Source: a virus
IMG/VR virus record: IMGVR_UViG_3300005468_000011
Span: 1 to 42,584 of that record
Strand: one strand, 5' to 3'
Length of the DNA stretch: 42,584 nucleotides
Shown piece after piece: positions 1 through 5,942 of the stretch (its first letter is position 1; each line of letters starts with the position of its first letter). The notes under the pieces were generated by a model. That model saw nothing but the letters and a program-made list of their open reading frames with translations, was not told the DNA's origin and ran no database searches. A program made the translations under genes and the position numbers.

Positions 1-50
1 CATCTAGGTCAAGAAAGTAGTTGATCGGATCGGACTCTCCCGTTTGATGG
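1..50. repeat. Terminal direct repeat, left copy
   Basis: These 50 bases are identical to 42535-42584. An exact short overlap between contig ends is what an assembler leaves on a circular or circularly permuted molecule, so the unique genome is 42,534 bp. Positions 1-24 hold the last codons and TGA stop of the ribbon-helix-helix gene listed at 42280-42558, so that gene runs across the junction. A genuine short terminal repeat is possible but less likely. Confidence 0.9.
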
Positions 51-98
51 AAATAAAATTCAAACATCCCATCAATGGGGCGGACAAAAATCTTCGGT

Positions 99-126
99 TT
101 GTTCATAGGGAAAATAAAGTTATAGC
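99..126 (+). promoter_or_regulatory. Possible integrase promoter
   Basis: TTGTTC (99-104) and TATAGC (121-126) are separated by 16 bases, about 90 bases before int. Both hexamers match the sigma-70 consensus only in part, so this is a weak call. A 12-base perfect palindrome, TTTAGGCCTAAA (132-143), lies just downstream where a repressor could act. Confidence 0.3.
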
Positions 127-184
127 AAGCCTTTAGGCCTAAATCAAGTACCCCGTTAGACCCAATTTGTTGCGAGACGATGAC

Positions 185-199
185 GGATTTGTTAAATCC
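185..199. repeat. Inverted repeat in the integrase leader
   Basis: GGATTT (185-190) and AAATCC (194-199) form a 6-bp stem with a GTT loop. It ends six bases before the int Shine-Dalgarno site (205-210). It could be an operator or an RNA hairpin that affects integrase translation. Confidence 0.4.
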
Positions 200-216
200 A
201 GGTTAAGGAGTGGCGT

Positions 217-1443
217 ATGGCGAACTTCAAAGTAACTGTCGAAGAAAATCCGAGAAATCCTAATGTTCTTTTTGTGAGGCACCGTGACGGAAAGACGAAA
301 CTTGCAAATGGCCGGTGGAAGCGGTTTCATGATTACACCGTCGATAAAAATGATCGCCAAGTTATAGCCGGCAAAACATATACGGGCAAATCTCTGGCCA
401 ATGCTCTTGCGGAAGTGGTGAGGCAGCGGTACTACAGCAATGAGCTTGGCATCGTCAGTTCAACAGAAACAATGGAGGAATTGATAGAGAGTTATCTGGA
501 TTCCAAGAGCAAGCTTGCCTGGAGAACGCTTGAGCATTACAGTAATTCATTGCGTCACCTGAAAGAGGCCATTCCAACCTTGCCGGAGCTTACCACCGAT
601 AATCTGCGTACCTGGGAAAAAAATTTGACCGCCAAATTTAAACGAAATTCTGTTTATGCCTGCATGAACGACACCAGCATCTTTTGTAATTGGCTTGTAC
701 GGGAAGACAAGATTTCAAAGACTCCATTTAAAAAGGGAATGGTCGGAACTGTCGAGGAATCCACTCCTAAATTTTATCAGACGACCGCCTATTTAGCACT
801 TGATGAGTCGTTAGCCAAGGTTTGCCACTACACGCGCGTTGGTTGTTGGTTGGCGCATGATCATGGGTTACGAAAGGTTGAAATTGTTGGGGATGGCCGG
901 GAACGTATGGAAGGTGTTCTTTGGGAAGATCTTATATGGCGTTCTAATGGCAAAGTCGATTTGCAGATTCGCAAAGAGGTTTCGAAGGGGAAAAAGAAAG
1001 CTAGGAAGGTACGGCTGGACCCTAAATTGGTTGAATTGTTGGGGTCCCGAAAAACGGGCCCTATTGTTCCCTTGGTTCGATGGGTTTTTGATGATAGATT
1101 TCAAAAGGCTAGGAAGATGGCAGGAATAGATAAGGATCTCCATACTATTCACGGCCTCCGCCATAGCTTTGGCAATGAATTTATGCAAAAATCCGGCAGC
1201 AACCAAGTTGCCTTGCGCGACCTCATGGGCCATACCGACGTTAAGACAACAGAGATTTATTCACACCTTGAGGAATCCTACTTGGATGAGGCGATGGATA
1301 ACCTCCATGAGAAGCGATCAATCGACAATGCCAAGCTTAAAGTTGCAGGGCAGAATAACGACATTTCGTTAGAAATCATTCAACAGCCATTAACTAATAA
1401 TAACGAAGATCAACAACTAAATGCCAACGAAAATGAACGATAA
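217..1443 (+). CDS. int: Tyrosine-family site-specific integrase
   Basis: This 408-residue protein catalyses recombination between phage attP and host attB. The catalytic set is visible: Arg219 (GLRK), a Lys-rich beta region at 257-262, His312-x-x-Arg315 (HGLRH), His339 (MGH) and the nucleophile Tyr348. Residues about 80-170 form the core-binding helical domain and the first 70 are an arm-type N-terminus. The Asn/Gln-rich C-terminal tail after residue 375 is an addition beyond the catalytic domain. The start is fixed by AAGGAG at 205-210, six bases before ATG. The attP tRNA half lies 41 bases after the stop, the usual int-attP arrangement. Confidence 0.95.
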   Translation: MANFKVTVEENPRNPNVLFVRHRDGKTKLANGRWKRFHDYTVDKNDRQVIAGKTYTGKSLANALAEVVRQRYYSNELGIVSSTETMEELIESYLDSKSKLAWRTLEHYSNSLRHLKEAIPTLPELTTDNLRTWEKNLTAKFKRNSVYACMNDTSIFCNWLVREDKISKTPFKKGMVGTVEESTPKFYQTTAYLALDESLAKVCHYTRVGCWLAHDHGLRKVEIVGDGRERMEGVLWEDLIWRSNGKVDLQIRKEVSKGKKKARKVRLDPKLVELLGSRKTGPIVPLVRWVFDDRFQKARKMAGIDKDLHTIHGLRHSFGNEFMQKSGSNQVALRDLMGHTDVKTTEIYSHLEESYLDEAMDNLHEKRSIDNAKLKVAGQNNDISLEIIQQPLTNNNEDQQLNANENER

Positions 1444-1484
1444 AACAATTCGATTTGAATATTTTAAAATTTTGCGTGCACCTT

Positions 1485-1524
1485 GCCGACGTAGCTCAAT
1501 TGGTAGAGCACCTGTTTTGTAAAC
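1485..1524 (+). other. attP: attP core: 5' half of tRNA-Thr(TGT)
   Basis: The sequence reads as the 5' half of a tRNA: acceptor strand GCCGACG, TA, D arm GCTC-AATTGGTA-GAGC, A26, anticodon strand CCTGT and loop TTTGTAA with anticodon TGT (threonine). After 1524 it no longer fits a tRNA: the expected ACAGG strand is replaced by ACGTG, and no T arm follows. Its position directly behind int marks it as the attachment core, with crossover in the anticodon loop. A TAAAAT box (1465-1470) upstream could act as a -10 element for a restored tRNA. Confidence 0.85.
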
Positions 1525-1599
1525 GTGAGTGATCATCTATTTTTAGATATGTTTTTAAAATTTGCAGGGCACTATTTAAACATATTGAAGCAACAGATA

Positions 1600-1640
1600 G
1601 CCCCCGAGCGCCTTGGTAAAACTCCCCCGCGCTCGGGGGC
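1600..1640. terminator. Strong GC hairpin between convergent genes
   Basis: A perfect 12-bp stem (1600-1611 with 1629-1640) encloses a 17-base loop. It sits between the rightward int/attP segment and the leftward gene ending at 1650. No T-run follows on either strand, so it may be a transcription barrier or a protein site rather than a classical terminator. After integration it would lie behind the truncated host tRNA half. Confidence 0.6.
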
Positions 1641-1649
1641 AAAATGGAT

Positions 1650-1871
1650 TTAGTCGGAAACTTCCCAGGTATCAAAATCTTCTGAGAGCATGACCTTGCA
1701 AAAGTAGGGCTTATCGTTATGGTCGAGTTCTGGGTTTATAGGGTCAATGATGGGAACATATGCTACAAGGCCTCTATATTCAACGGTACGGGGGTCTACG
1801 TAGGCGGATTGTTTGAAATGAGAGAGACGGAGCTTATAGATCTTCTGGCGCAATGCCTCGTCAAATGTCAT
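1650..1871 (-). CDS. Hypothetical protein, 73 aa
   Basis: Soluble small protein of unknown function with no recognised domain. Its ATG overlaps the stop of the upstream gene by ATGA (1868-1871), which supports it as a real, translationally coupled cistron. It is the last gene of the leftward operon that starts at 2999 and faces the int/attP segment. Confidence 0.7.
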   Translation of the reverse strand: MTFDEALRQKIYKLRLSHFKQSAYVDPRTVEYRGLVAYVPIIDPINPELDHNDKPYFCKVMLSEDFDTWEVSD

Positions 1872-2254
1872 GCGGCCTCCAAGGCTTTCGCTTCATTGAT
1901 AATCTTCCGGTAGCGCCTGTAGATCTGACGATCTTCGAGGTATTGGCGGTATGCTTCTGGATCTTTCTTAATTTTATCCCTTCGAGCGATATAGGATGCC
2001 CGCTGCTTTGCAAGCATGGCTTGATAGGCCAGGGGATCAGACTTAACGACAAGATAATAGGCTCGTCGCCGCGCTCTGAACTTGAAAGGATTGAGGTGAC
2101 GCCTCTCGGTAATTTTTGCTAAGACTTCACGGTATTTACGACTCTGGCGATATTTCATGTGGATGAGTTTTCGTTTTAACCGGAATGCTTTAAACTTGGC
2201 GGGGTCCGCTTTCAATTTCAAAAACCATTTTCGATACCGTTCATTTGCTGACAT
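1868..2254 (-). CDS. Very basic hypothetical protein, about 128 aa
   Basis: The protein is very rich in Arg, Lys and Tyr along its whole length and probably helical, which suggests nucleic-acid binding. No family is recognised. The ATG at 2254 overlaps the upstream stop by 14 bases. A TTG at 2260 has a better spaced AGGA and could be the true start, adding two residues. The gene couples to the one ending at 1650 through ATGA. Confidence 0.7.
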   Translation of the reverse strand: MSANERYRKWFLKLKADPAKFKAFRLKRKLIHMKYRQSRKYREVLAKITERRHLNPFKFRARRRAYYLVVKSDPLAYQAMLAKQRASYIARRDKIKKDPEAYRQYLEDRQIYRRYRKIINEAKALEAA

Positions 2255-2468
2255 GCTCAAGAGATTTTCCTATGGAGGCGGGCCGGCATGTGCATTTACA
2301 AAAGTGCGTCCCGGAAGGGCATCCCGTCTCTAGTTTTTCAAGATGCTTTACGGTTTCGATGACGGTGGACATCAAATCCATAAAATTCGTGACGCGCAGC
2401 TGCCGGCCGGTCATGTGATGCAGGACGTTTCGGAGGGTTTCTAGGGACAGCTTTTCTAGCGCCGTCAT
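2241..2468 (-). CDS. Hypothetical protein, 75 aa
   Basis: Helical N-terminal two thirds, then a Cys-containing tail (CKCTC near residue 54). Function unknown. The ATG at 2468 shares its A with the TAA of the upstream gene and has GGGAGG before it, so this start is preferred to a GTG further upstream. Confidence 0.65.
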   Translation of the reverse strand: MTALEKLSLETLRNVLHHMTGRQLRVTNFMDLMSTVIETVKHLEKLETGCPSGTHFCKCTCRPASIGKSLEHVSK

Positions 2469-2632
2469 TAACCCCTCCCGGATTCCTTGCTCAGTGCCCA
2501 CACGGCCAGGTCAATTCCCTTGATGACGCCTCGGAGCCATTCCGTCCGTGTATCAAAATCTCCCGTATGGACTTGCATGGCCCATTCGTTACGCAAACGT
2601 TCCAATCTTTTAATGACCTCTTTTTCATTCAT
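2468..2632 (-). CDS. Hypothetical protein, 54 aa
   Basis: Small amphipathic helical protein beginning MNEKEVIKRLERL and containing EWLRGVIKGIDLAV. It overlaps the upstream gene by 8 bases and the downstream ATG by one base, a pattern of coupled translation that supports it. No domain is recognised. Confidence 0.7.
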   Translation of the reverse strand: MNEKEVIKRLERLRNEWAMQVHTGDFDTRTEWLRGVIKGIDLAVWALSKESGRG

Positions 2633-2999
2633 AGAGACGGTTGGCACGGGTAGCTTCCTTGCGGTATTTTTTCAGATGGCAACTCCCGCACTCTACCTCG
2701 TAATCCCCAATTTCCGATACGCCCACAATCGATTTGGTTTGCCTTTCGCAGAAGCAACAATAGGAATGCTCGATGGGACTATGGCGATTGCGGATGGCAT
2801 CTTGGGCGGCTTGGCGGACAATAAAGGCAATATAAATATTCCAATGGCGGATCGTTTGGTTCGGATCGCAACCTCTGGCTTCATGGCCATGCCGGTCACA
2901 GCGAAGGACAAATCCTTCTTTTTCGGGCTTCATTTCTAAAGGTGCATTGCATTGCGGACAAGGCATCGTCGGTTCTTCTTCATAGCGGATGATTGGCAT
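2625..2999 (-). CDS. Double zinc-ribbon protein, 124 aa
   Basis: Two Cys clusters are visible. The first is CPQC at 14-17 with later Cys/His. The second is CCFC near residue 82 paired with CGSC near residue 104, so the protein probably binds two zinc ions. Such modules bind nucleic acid or proteins; no specific function is recognised. AGGAGGGG immediately before the ATG at 2999 gives strong initiation. It is the first gene after the palindrome-covered promoter at 3118-3145 and heads the operon running to 1650. Confidence 0.75.
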   Translation of the reverse strand: MPIIRYEEEPTMPCPQCNAPLEMKPEKEGFVLRCDRHGHEARGCDPNQTIRHWNIYIAFIVRQAAQDAIRNRHSPIEHSYCCFCERQTKSIVGVSEIGDYEVECGSCHLKKYRKEATRANRLYE

Positions 3000-3107
3000 G
3001 GGCCCCTCCTAGGATGGAAAGGGGCGCGGCAATAGCGGGAGGTGGAGTGAGGAGATACTATTGCCACGCCCAAAGTCTTTTCCATGATATGCCTCTCCCT
3101 GAGTCAC

Positions 3108-3145
3108 TATCGCTATAAGTATAGCGATACAGGAAAGGTTGTCAA
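3108..3145 (-). promoter_or_regulatory. Leftward promoter overlapped by a perfect palindromic operator
   Basis: On the minus strand TTGACA (plus coordinates 3140-3145, perfect -35) is followed after 16 bases by TATACT (3118-3123, a 5/6 -10). The -10 lies inside a perfect inverted repeat: TATCGCTATA (3108-3117), AG, TATAGCGATA (3120-3129). A dimeric repressor bound there would block polymerase. The promoter faces the genes from 2999 to 1650. Confidence 0.75.
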
Positions 3146-3158
3146 GGGGTCAAAAGGG

Positions 3159-3323
3159 CTATTCTTGAGGCGGGGGGAGTTCGACGTGCCCGATAATGAT
3201 CTCTGGCTCTTTGGGATCTTCGAGCTTTTTCCAGATGGTCCAGCAGCGCCGGCAGCGAAAGGCCGGGCCAAAAGGGTCCCACTGGTGAACACAATAAACC
3301 GCCGGGCCTTTCGGATCAGTCAT
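3159..3323 (-). CDS. Mini zinc-ribbon protein, CxHxW family, copy A
   Basis: A 54-residue protein with C11-x-H13-x-W15, then C24-x2-C27-x3-W31, then the segment PEIIIGHV. The same three elements in the same order occur in the next two genes upstream, so the three are tandem paralogues. Cys/His/Cys/Cys would bind one zinc. The start overlaps the stop of copy B by ATGA. The stop lies just beyond the promoter at 3118-3145. The function is unknown. Confidence 0.7.
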   Translation of the reverse strand: MTDPKGPAVYCVHQWDPFGPAFRCRRCWTIWKKLEDPKEPEIIIGHVELPPPQE

Positions 3324-3508
3324 TTAAGGCGAGGCTCTACGACGTGATCTGGGCGCGTCGAAAAGACGGGGGCATAGGGAGGGATGAATCCTATCACAAT
3401 TTGAGGTTGGGTTTTTTGTTTAGATGAGTCCCATACTTCGCCACACGTCTTACAAGTTCGAATCTTTTCTGATTGATTCCAGCGATGCAAGCAATAGATG
3501 TTTGGCAT
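3320..3508 (-). CDS. Mini zinc-ribbon protein, CxHxW family, copy B
   Basis: A 62-residue paralogue with C6-x-H8-x-W10, C19-x2-C22-x3-W26 and PQIVIGFI. The ATG at 3508 has GGAGGG four bases upstream, so it is preferred to the in-frame GTG at 3559. The leader contains an 11-base sequence (3536-3546) that recurs at 3062-3072 ahead of the gene at 2999. Confidence 0.75.
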   Translation of the reverse strand: MPNIYCLHRWNQSEKIRTCKTCGEVWDSSKQKTQPQIVIGFIPPYAPVFSTRPDHVVEPRLK

Positions 3509-3574
3509 AGCGCCCTCCAAAGACGGAAAATGGAGTGCCACGCCCAGCGCCTTTGCCACGACTAAAATATCAAA

Positions 3575-3751
3575 TCAATGCCGACTAGGCAATGGGACAA
3601 GTTTGGCTAAATCGGTTTCTTCGACATATCCGATTACGACTTTTGGGGGATGGGTTTGATATTCGTTCTTCCATTTGGTTTTGCAGAGGACGCACATCTT
3701 ACAAGGGAGGTCATCGGATGCCCAAATATGGGCGCAAGTGACAGTGAACAT
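3575..3751 (-). CDS. Mini zinc-ribbon protein, CxHxW family, copy C
   Basis: A 58-residue third copy with C6-x-H8-x-W10, C20-x2-C23-x3-W27 and PKVVIGYV. An additional Cys17 is present. There is no clear Shine-Dalgarno site before the ATG at 3751, so expression is less certain than for copies A and B. The conserved motif spacing supports it as coding. Confidence 0.65.
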   Translation of the reverse strand: MFTVTCAHIWASDDLPCKMCVLCKTKWKNEYQTHPPKVVIGYVEETDLAKLVPLPSRH

Positions 3752-3784
3752 TGTTTATATTCAATGAAATTGGTAAAGCCTTGT

Positions 3785-3961
3785 CTAGAGGTCCAAGTCC
3801 GGGTAAAGCTTATTTAAGGCCTCGACGATGAGTCTTGAAACGTTCATGTTCATCCTCTTGGCCTTTTGGCGAACGATCGTGCATTTGTAAGCGCCGATGA
3901 CCCCGCATCCCACATAAGCGCGGATTTCGTGTATTTTTGGACGCTTTTTCTTAGTCTTCAT
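3785..3961 (-). CDS. Possible ribbon-helix-helix regulator, 58 aa
   Basis: The C-terminal part, VRQKAKRMNMNVSRLIVEAL, has the pattern of a ribbon-helix-helix fold: basic helix, turn, then S-x-L-I-x-x-A-L. A short beta-strand-like segment precedes it. Neither the ATG at 3961 nor an upstream ATG at 4021 has a good ribosome site, so the N-terminus is open. If the longer form is used it overlaps the promoter of the small RNA on the other strand. Confidence 0.5.
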   Translation of the reverse strand: MKTKKKRPKIHEIRAYVGCGVIGAYKCTIVRQKAKRMNMNVSRLIVEALNKLYPDLDL

Positions 3962-3983
3962 ACCGCGATAGTACAAATTTTTC

Positions 3984-4011
3984 TTGACAAGGTCATTTTG
4001 AGTTTCGTAAT
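3984..4011 (+). promoter_or_regulatory. Rightward promoter for a small RNA
   Basis: TTGACA (3984-3989) matches the -35 consensus exactly. After 16 bases CGTAAT (4006-4011) gives a 4/6 -10. Transcription would start near 4018 and run into the hairpin and terminator at 4049-4159, with no reading frame between. Confidence 0.55.
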
Positions 4012-4017
4012 CTGGGC

Positions 4018-4159
4018 CCATGCGCCGCCTAAGCAACCCAGATGAATTATCGTAGCCCTCGGAAGAGTTTTATCTCTGGTTTGTTCCGGCGCAGGGGCTA
4101 CGATTATTTATTTCTCAGGTTAGCACTAGACCGTCTCAATAATGGGGCAGTCTTTTTTT
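4018..4159 (+). ncRNA. Candidate structured small RNA, about 140 nt
   Basis: Between a promoter (3984-4011) and a terminator (4128-4159) lies a long hairpin. Its 10-bp perfect outer stem is ATCGTAGCCC (4049-4058) with GGGCTACGAT (4095-4104). An inner stem CGGAA/TTCCG and a tip AGAG/CTCT sit within it. No plausible open reading frame is seen. Promoter, stable fold and terminator in this order are the marks of an independent small RNA. The family is not recognised, and the ends are inferred. Confidence 0.55.
4128..4159 (+). terminator. Rho-independent terminator
   Basis: AGACCGTCTC (4128-4137) pairs with GGGGCAGTCT (4144-4153) around an AATAAT loop, with one mismatch and two G-U pairs. Seven T residues follow (4153-4159). 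It would end the small RNA transcript. Confidence 0.7.
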
Positions 4160-4410
4160 ATGTCTAAATCAGGTGATTACGCACCCTCAGACAACGGAGC
4201 TTAAGTAGGGCCACCCCCTAGAGAACTCATAGAACGGTATGGCCGCATGGGTGAACTCCGCAGATGCAAAACGTAGTGATCGGCTTTTTCCAAACTCTTC
4301 TTCTTTAGAGTAGTTCCTCTTTTATTTAAAAAAGGCCTCATTACATGCGTAAGCCCTTTAGGGCGGGTATCAATCACAATAGATTAAGGTGAGATAGGAA
4401 ATAATAAAAA
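4160..4410. other. Gene-free stretch with inverted repeats
   Basis: No convincing gene is present. Short complementary segments such as CGGAG...CTCCG, GGCCA...TGGCC and GCCCT-TT-AGGGC suggest a folded RNA or a replication/regulatory region. No tRNA, rRNA or known riboswitch is recognised. Confidence 0.4.
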
Positions 4411-4497
4411 ATGATTGAAAAAGTTACCTTAATTATTAGTGTCATGGCGTTAATCGTTTCGATTATTGTTGCTGTGGATACATTCAAACGACAATGA
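4411..4497 (+). CDS. Single-span membrane peptide, 28 aa
   Basis: The peptide is almost entirely one hydrophobic helix (TLIISVMALIVSIIVAV) ending in a basic tail. It resembles the small membrane peptides common in phages, such as toxins or lysis accessories, but no family is recognised. AGGAAA lies about ten bases before the ATG. The call rests on the hydrophobic segment and is moderate only. Confidence 0.45.
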   Translation: MIEKVTLIISVMALIVSIIVAVDTFKRQ

Positions 4498-4508
4498 TTA
4501 ATATCGTT

Positions 4509-4535
4509 TACATACCATTAAAGTTTTGGTATGTA
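4509..4535. repeat. Inverted repeat
   Basis: TACATACC (4509-4516) and GGTATGTA (4528-4535) form an 8-bp perfect stem with an 11-base loop in the gene-free region. There is no T-run after it, so it is more likely a protein site or RNA hairpin than a terminator. Confidence 0.5.
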
Positions 4536-4582
4536 TTCGATTGTTTATAGTTTATAGCCAATGGTTTACTGTAAAGGATTTT

Positions 4583-4729
4583 GGGGATGCCTATAGGCAA
4601 GGCATCGCAACGATACTTTAGATACGTTCCTATGGGTTCTTCTAAAGAAGGCATCCCCATTCATTCCCTATCAGCGGTCGTTAAGTCCCTGAACGAGCAA
4701 CGCCCGTTAGGGCCGCGAGAGTGAATGGG
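4583..4729 (+). ncRNA. Structured leader with two competing stems
   Basis: GGGGATGCC (4583-4591) pairs with GGCATCCCC (4650-4658) and encloses a second stem, CTTTAGA (4616-4622) with TCTAAAG (4641-4647), and a palindrome TGCCTATAGGCA. CCCATTCA (4656-4663) can instead pair with TGAATGGG (4722-4729). The two outer stems share bases 4656-4658, so they exclude each other, as in regulatory leaders. The gene at 4803 follows. No known riboswitch class is recognised. Confidence 0.45.
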
Positions 4730-4802
4730 ACGGTTCGGTTGTGCGGTGTTGACCGAGGGGAAGATTCAAAAGGAACCCGATGGAATCTGGCGGAGGATTA
4801 GA

Positions 4803-5102
4803 ATGACTTGGATGATATTTGCTATCGCTCTTAATTGGCCATATACGAGGGATGGTGGCCCTTGGACCAAATCGGCCCAGGCGGGATTGGACTATGTGAT
4901 CCATCAATTGCAAGTCGGGCCTCCTTCCTACAAAGGTCCGATTCATGCTATCGCTGTGCATAAAGAAGATTGGGACAGTGGCAAATGTGTGTGGAATTAC
5001 ATAGACAATAAAATTGATGGCTGCGTGTGTGAATATTTGGCAGTTAATTATCCTGAAATGTCCGGGATGCATATGTATATGAATTTAAAAGAGGATCAAT
5101 GA
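4803..5102 (+). CDS. Hypothetical protein, 99 aa
   Basis: A protein of unknown function starting MTWMIFAIALNWPY, so the N-terminus is hydrophobic but also Trp-rich. Several Cys residues sit near the C-terminus. GGAGGA five bases before the ATG at 4803 makes this start much better than an upstream in-frame ATG at 4725. It is the first gene of a rightward accessory series and overlaps the next by ATGA. Confidence 0.65.
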   Translation: MTWMIFAIALNWPYTRDGGPWTKSAQAGLDYVIHQLQVGPPSYKGPIHAIAVHKEDWDSGKCVWNYIDNKIDGCVCEYLAVNYPEMSGMHMYMNLKEDQ

Positions 5103-5224
5103 AACTGAGTCCGCTAGAAAGAAGCATCGCCACCGTAAACGCCACAATACTTTTGATAGTTTGGGTTGTTTTGATCCTGGCCGGCATCGGCATGTACCGG
5201 ATTTTGTGCTGGGTGTTTTCATGA
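5099..5224 (+). CDS. Small membrane protein, 41 aa
   Basis: One transmembrane helix (about residues 15-32, TILLIVWVVLILAGIGM) with a short basic N-terminus. Its ATG overlaps the upstream stop and its TGA overlaps the next ATG, so translation is chained. Function unknown. Confidence 0.55.
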   Translation: MKLSPLERSIATVNATILLIVWVVLILAGIGMYRILCWVFS

Positions 5225-5301
5225 GTGATTCGGTCTACATCCATTTAATTTTCTGGCTACTTTGCGGTATTGCGTTGTTATTAGTTGCGAGGCTGAAATG
5301 A
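5221..5301 (+). CDS. Membrane peptide, 26 aa
   Basis: A single hydrophobic helix (IHLIFWLLCGIALLLVA) with a basic end. It overlaps both neighbours by ATGA. The coupled layout is the main support; function unknown. Confidence 0.45.
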   Translation: MSDSVYIHLIFWLLCGIALLLVARLK

Positions 5302-5378
5302 TAACCCCTAAGAAGCTGGCGGAGCATACTTCCGGTCCTAGGCCGGCCAGGGGTACTTACTTTGGGGATTGGAATTAA
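5298..5378 (+). pseudogene. Truncated duplicate of the gene at 5571
   Basis: The 26-residue frame begins MITPKKLAE, nearly the same as MITPEKLAE at the start of the gene at 5571, and the DNA agrees over about 30 bases. A similar GGCCAGGG...TTTGGGGGA segment lies near both copies. This copy stops early and looks like the remnant of a local duplication. It could still be made, because it is coupled to the upstream gene. Confidence 0.45.
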
Positions 5379-5570
5379 ACCGGATAACTTGATGATGGAA
5401 AATCGTGAGACAACATCCCGGTTGGAGAATCAAGGACCATCCCCATTAAATTTGGCCCTGCGGCGTGGCGATATGACACGTAGATTAGGACGAGGTACGG
5501 ACGCGACCTAGCGTTGGACCGTATCAAGCCGGGGCAGGACCGGCCAGGGTCAATTGATTTGGGGGACAGA
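5379..5570. other. Intergenic stretch with no clear gene
   Basis: A 39-codon frame from ATGATGG near 5391 lacks a good ribosome site and is not called. The end of the stretch repeats the sequence found before the truncated duplicate at 5298. Confidence 0.4.
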
Positions 5571-5942
5571 ATGATAACACCCGAGAAGCTGGCGGAATGG
5601 AGAAAGGCTTGGAATGAAGCAGATTTCTGTCAGGAATGTGCAATTACTACTGAGTATCCCGAAATAATGGATACCATCGAAGCTCTTTGGGCTGTGGCGC
5701 AGGCGGCGGAAGCATTTAAAAAAGAAGTAGAAAGCGCGTGTACGAATCTTGCCAATCGTACTCTTGATCCGCTATCGGGACAGGCTAAATGGGAAATCGA
5801 TGCTCGATATTATCAATCAACTATTTTTATGCGAGCTTTTCAGGATGTCAATGCAGCCCTCGCCGCGCTGAAGACAGATGCACAAAGACAAATTGAAGGA
5901 TTAAATGATCCTTTTCGATCCAGCGGAGATGTGAAGCCATGA
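5571..5942 (+). CDS. Hypothetical protein, 123 aa
   Basis: A helical soluble protein, MITPEKLAEW onward, with two Cys residues near the N-terminus. No domain is recognised. GGGGGA lies five bases before the ATG at 5571, which is therefore preferred to an upstream start. Its first nine codons recur in the truncated copy at 5298. It is coupled to the next gene by ATGA. Confidence 0.7.
   Translation: MITPEKLAEWRKAWNEADFCQECAITTEYPEIMDTIEALWAVAQAAEAFKKEVESACTNLANRTLDPLSGQAKWEIDARYYQSTIFMRAFQDVNAALAALKTDAQRQIEGLNDPFRSSGDVKP

Noticed and set aside
1485-1640. Intact or intron-containing tRNA-Thr gene
   Set aside because: No 3' anticodon strand, T arm or 3' acceptor strand follows within the region, and the position beside int explains the half as attP.
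2487-2939. 150-codon plus-strand frame opposite the zinc-ribbon operon
   Set aside because: It is antisense to three coupled minus-strand genes with ribosome sites and Cys motifs.
3050-3085. Leader peptide starting MEKTLGVA with GGGAGAGG upstream
   Set aside because: It runs out of frame into the 2999 gene and has an implausible composition; the repeated leader DNA is reported instead.
5391-5510. Thirty-nine-codon ORF in the gap before 5571
   Set aside because: No ribosome site or protein feature supports it.
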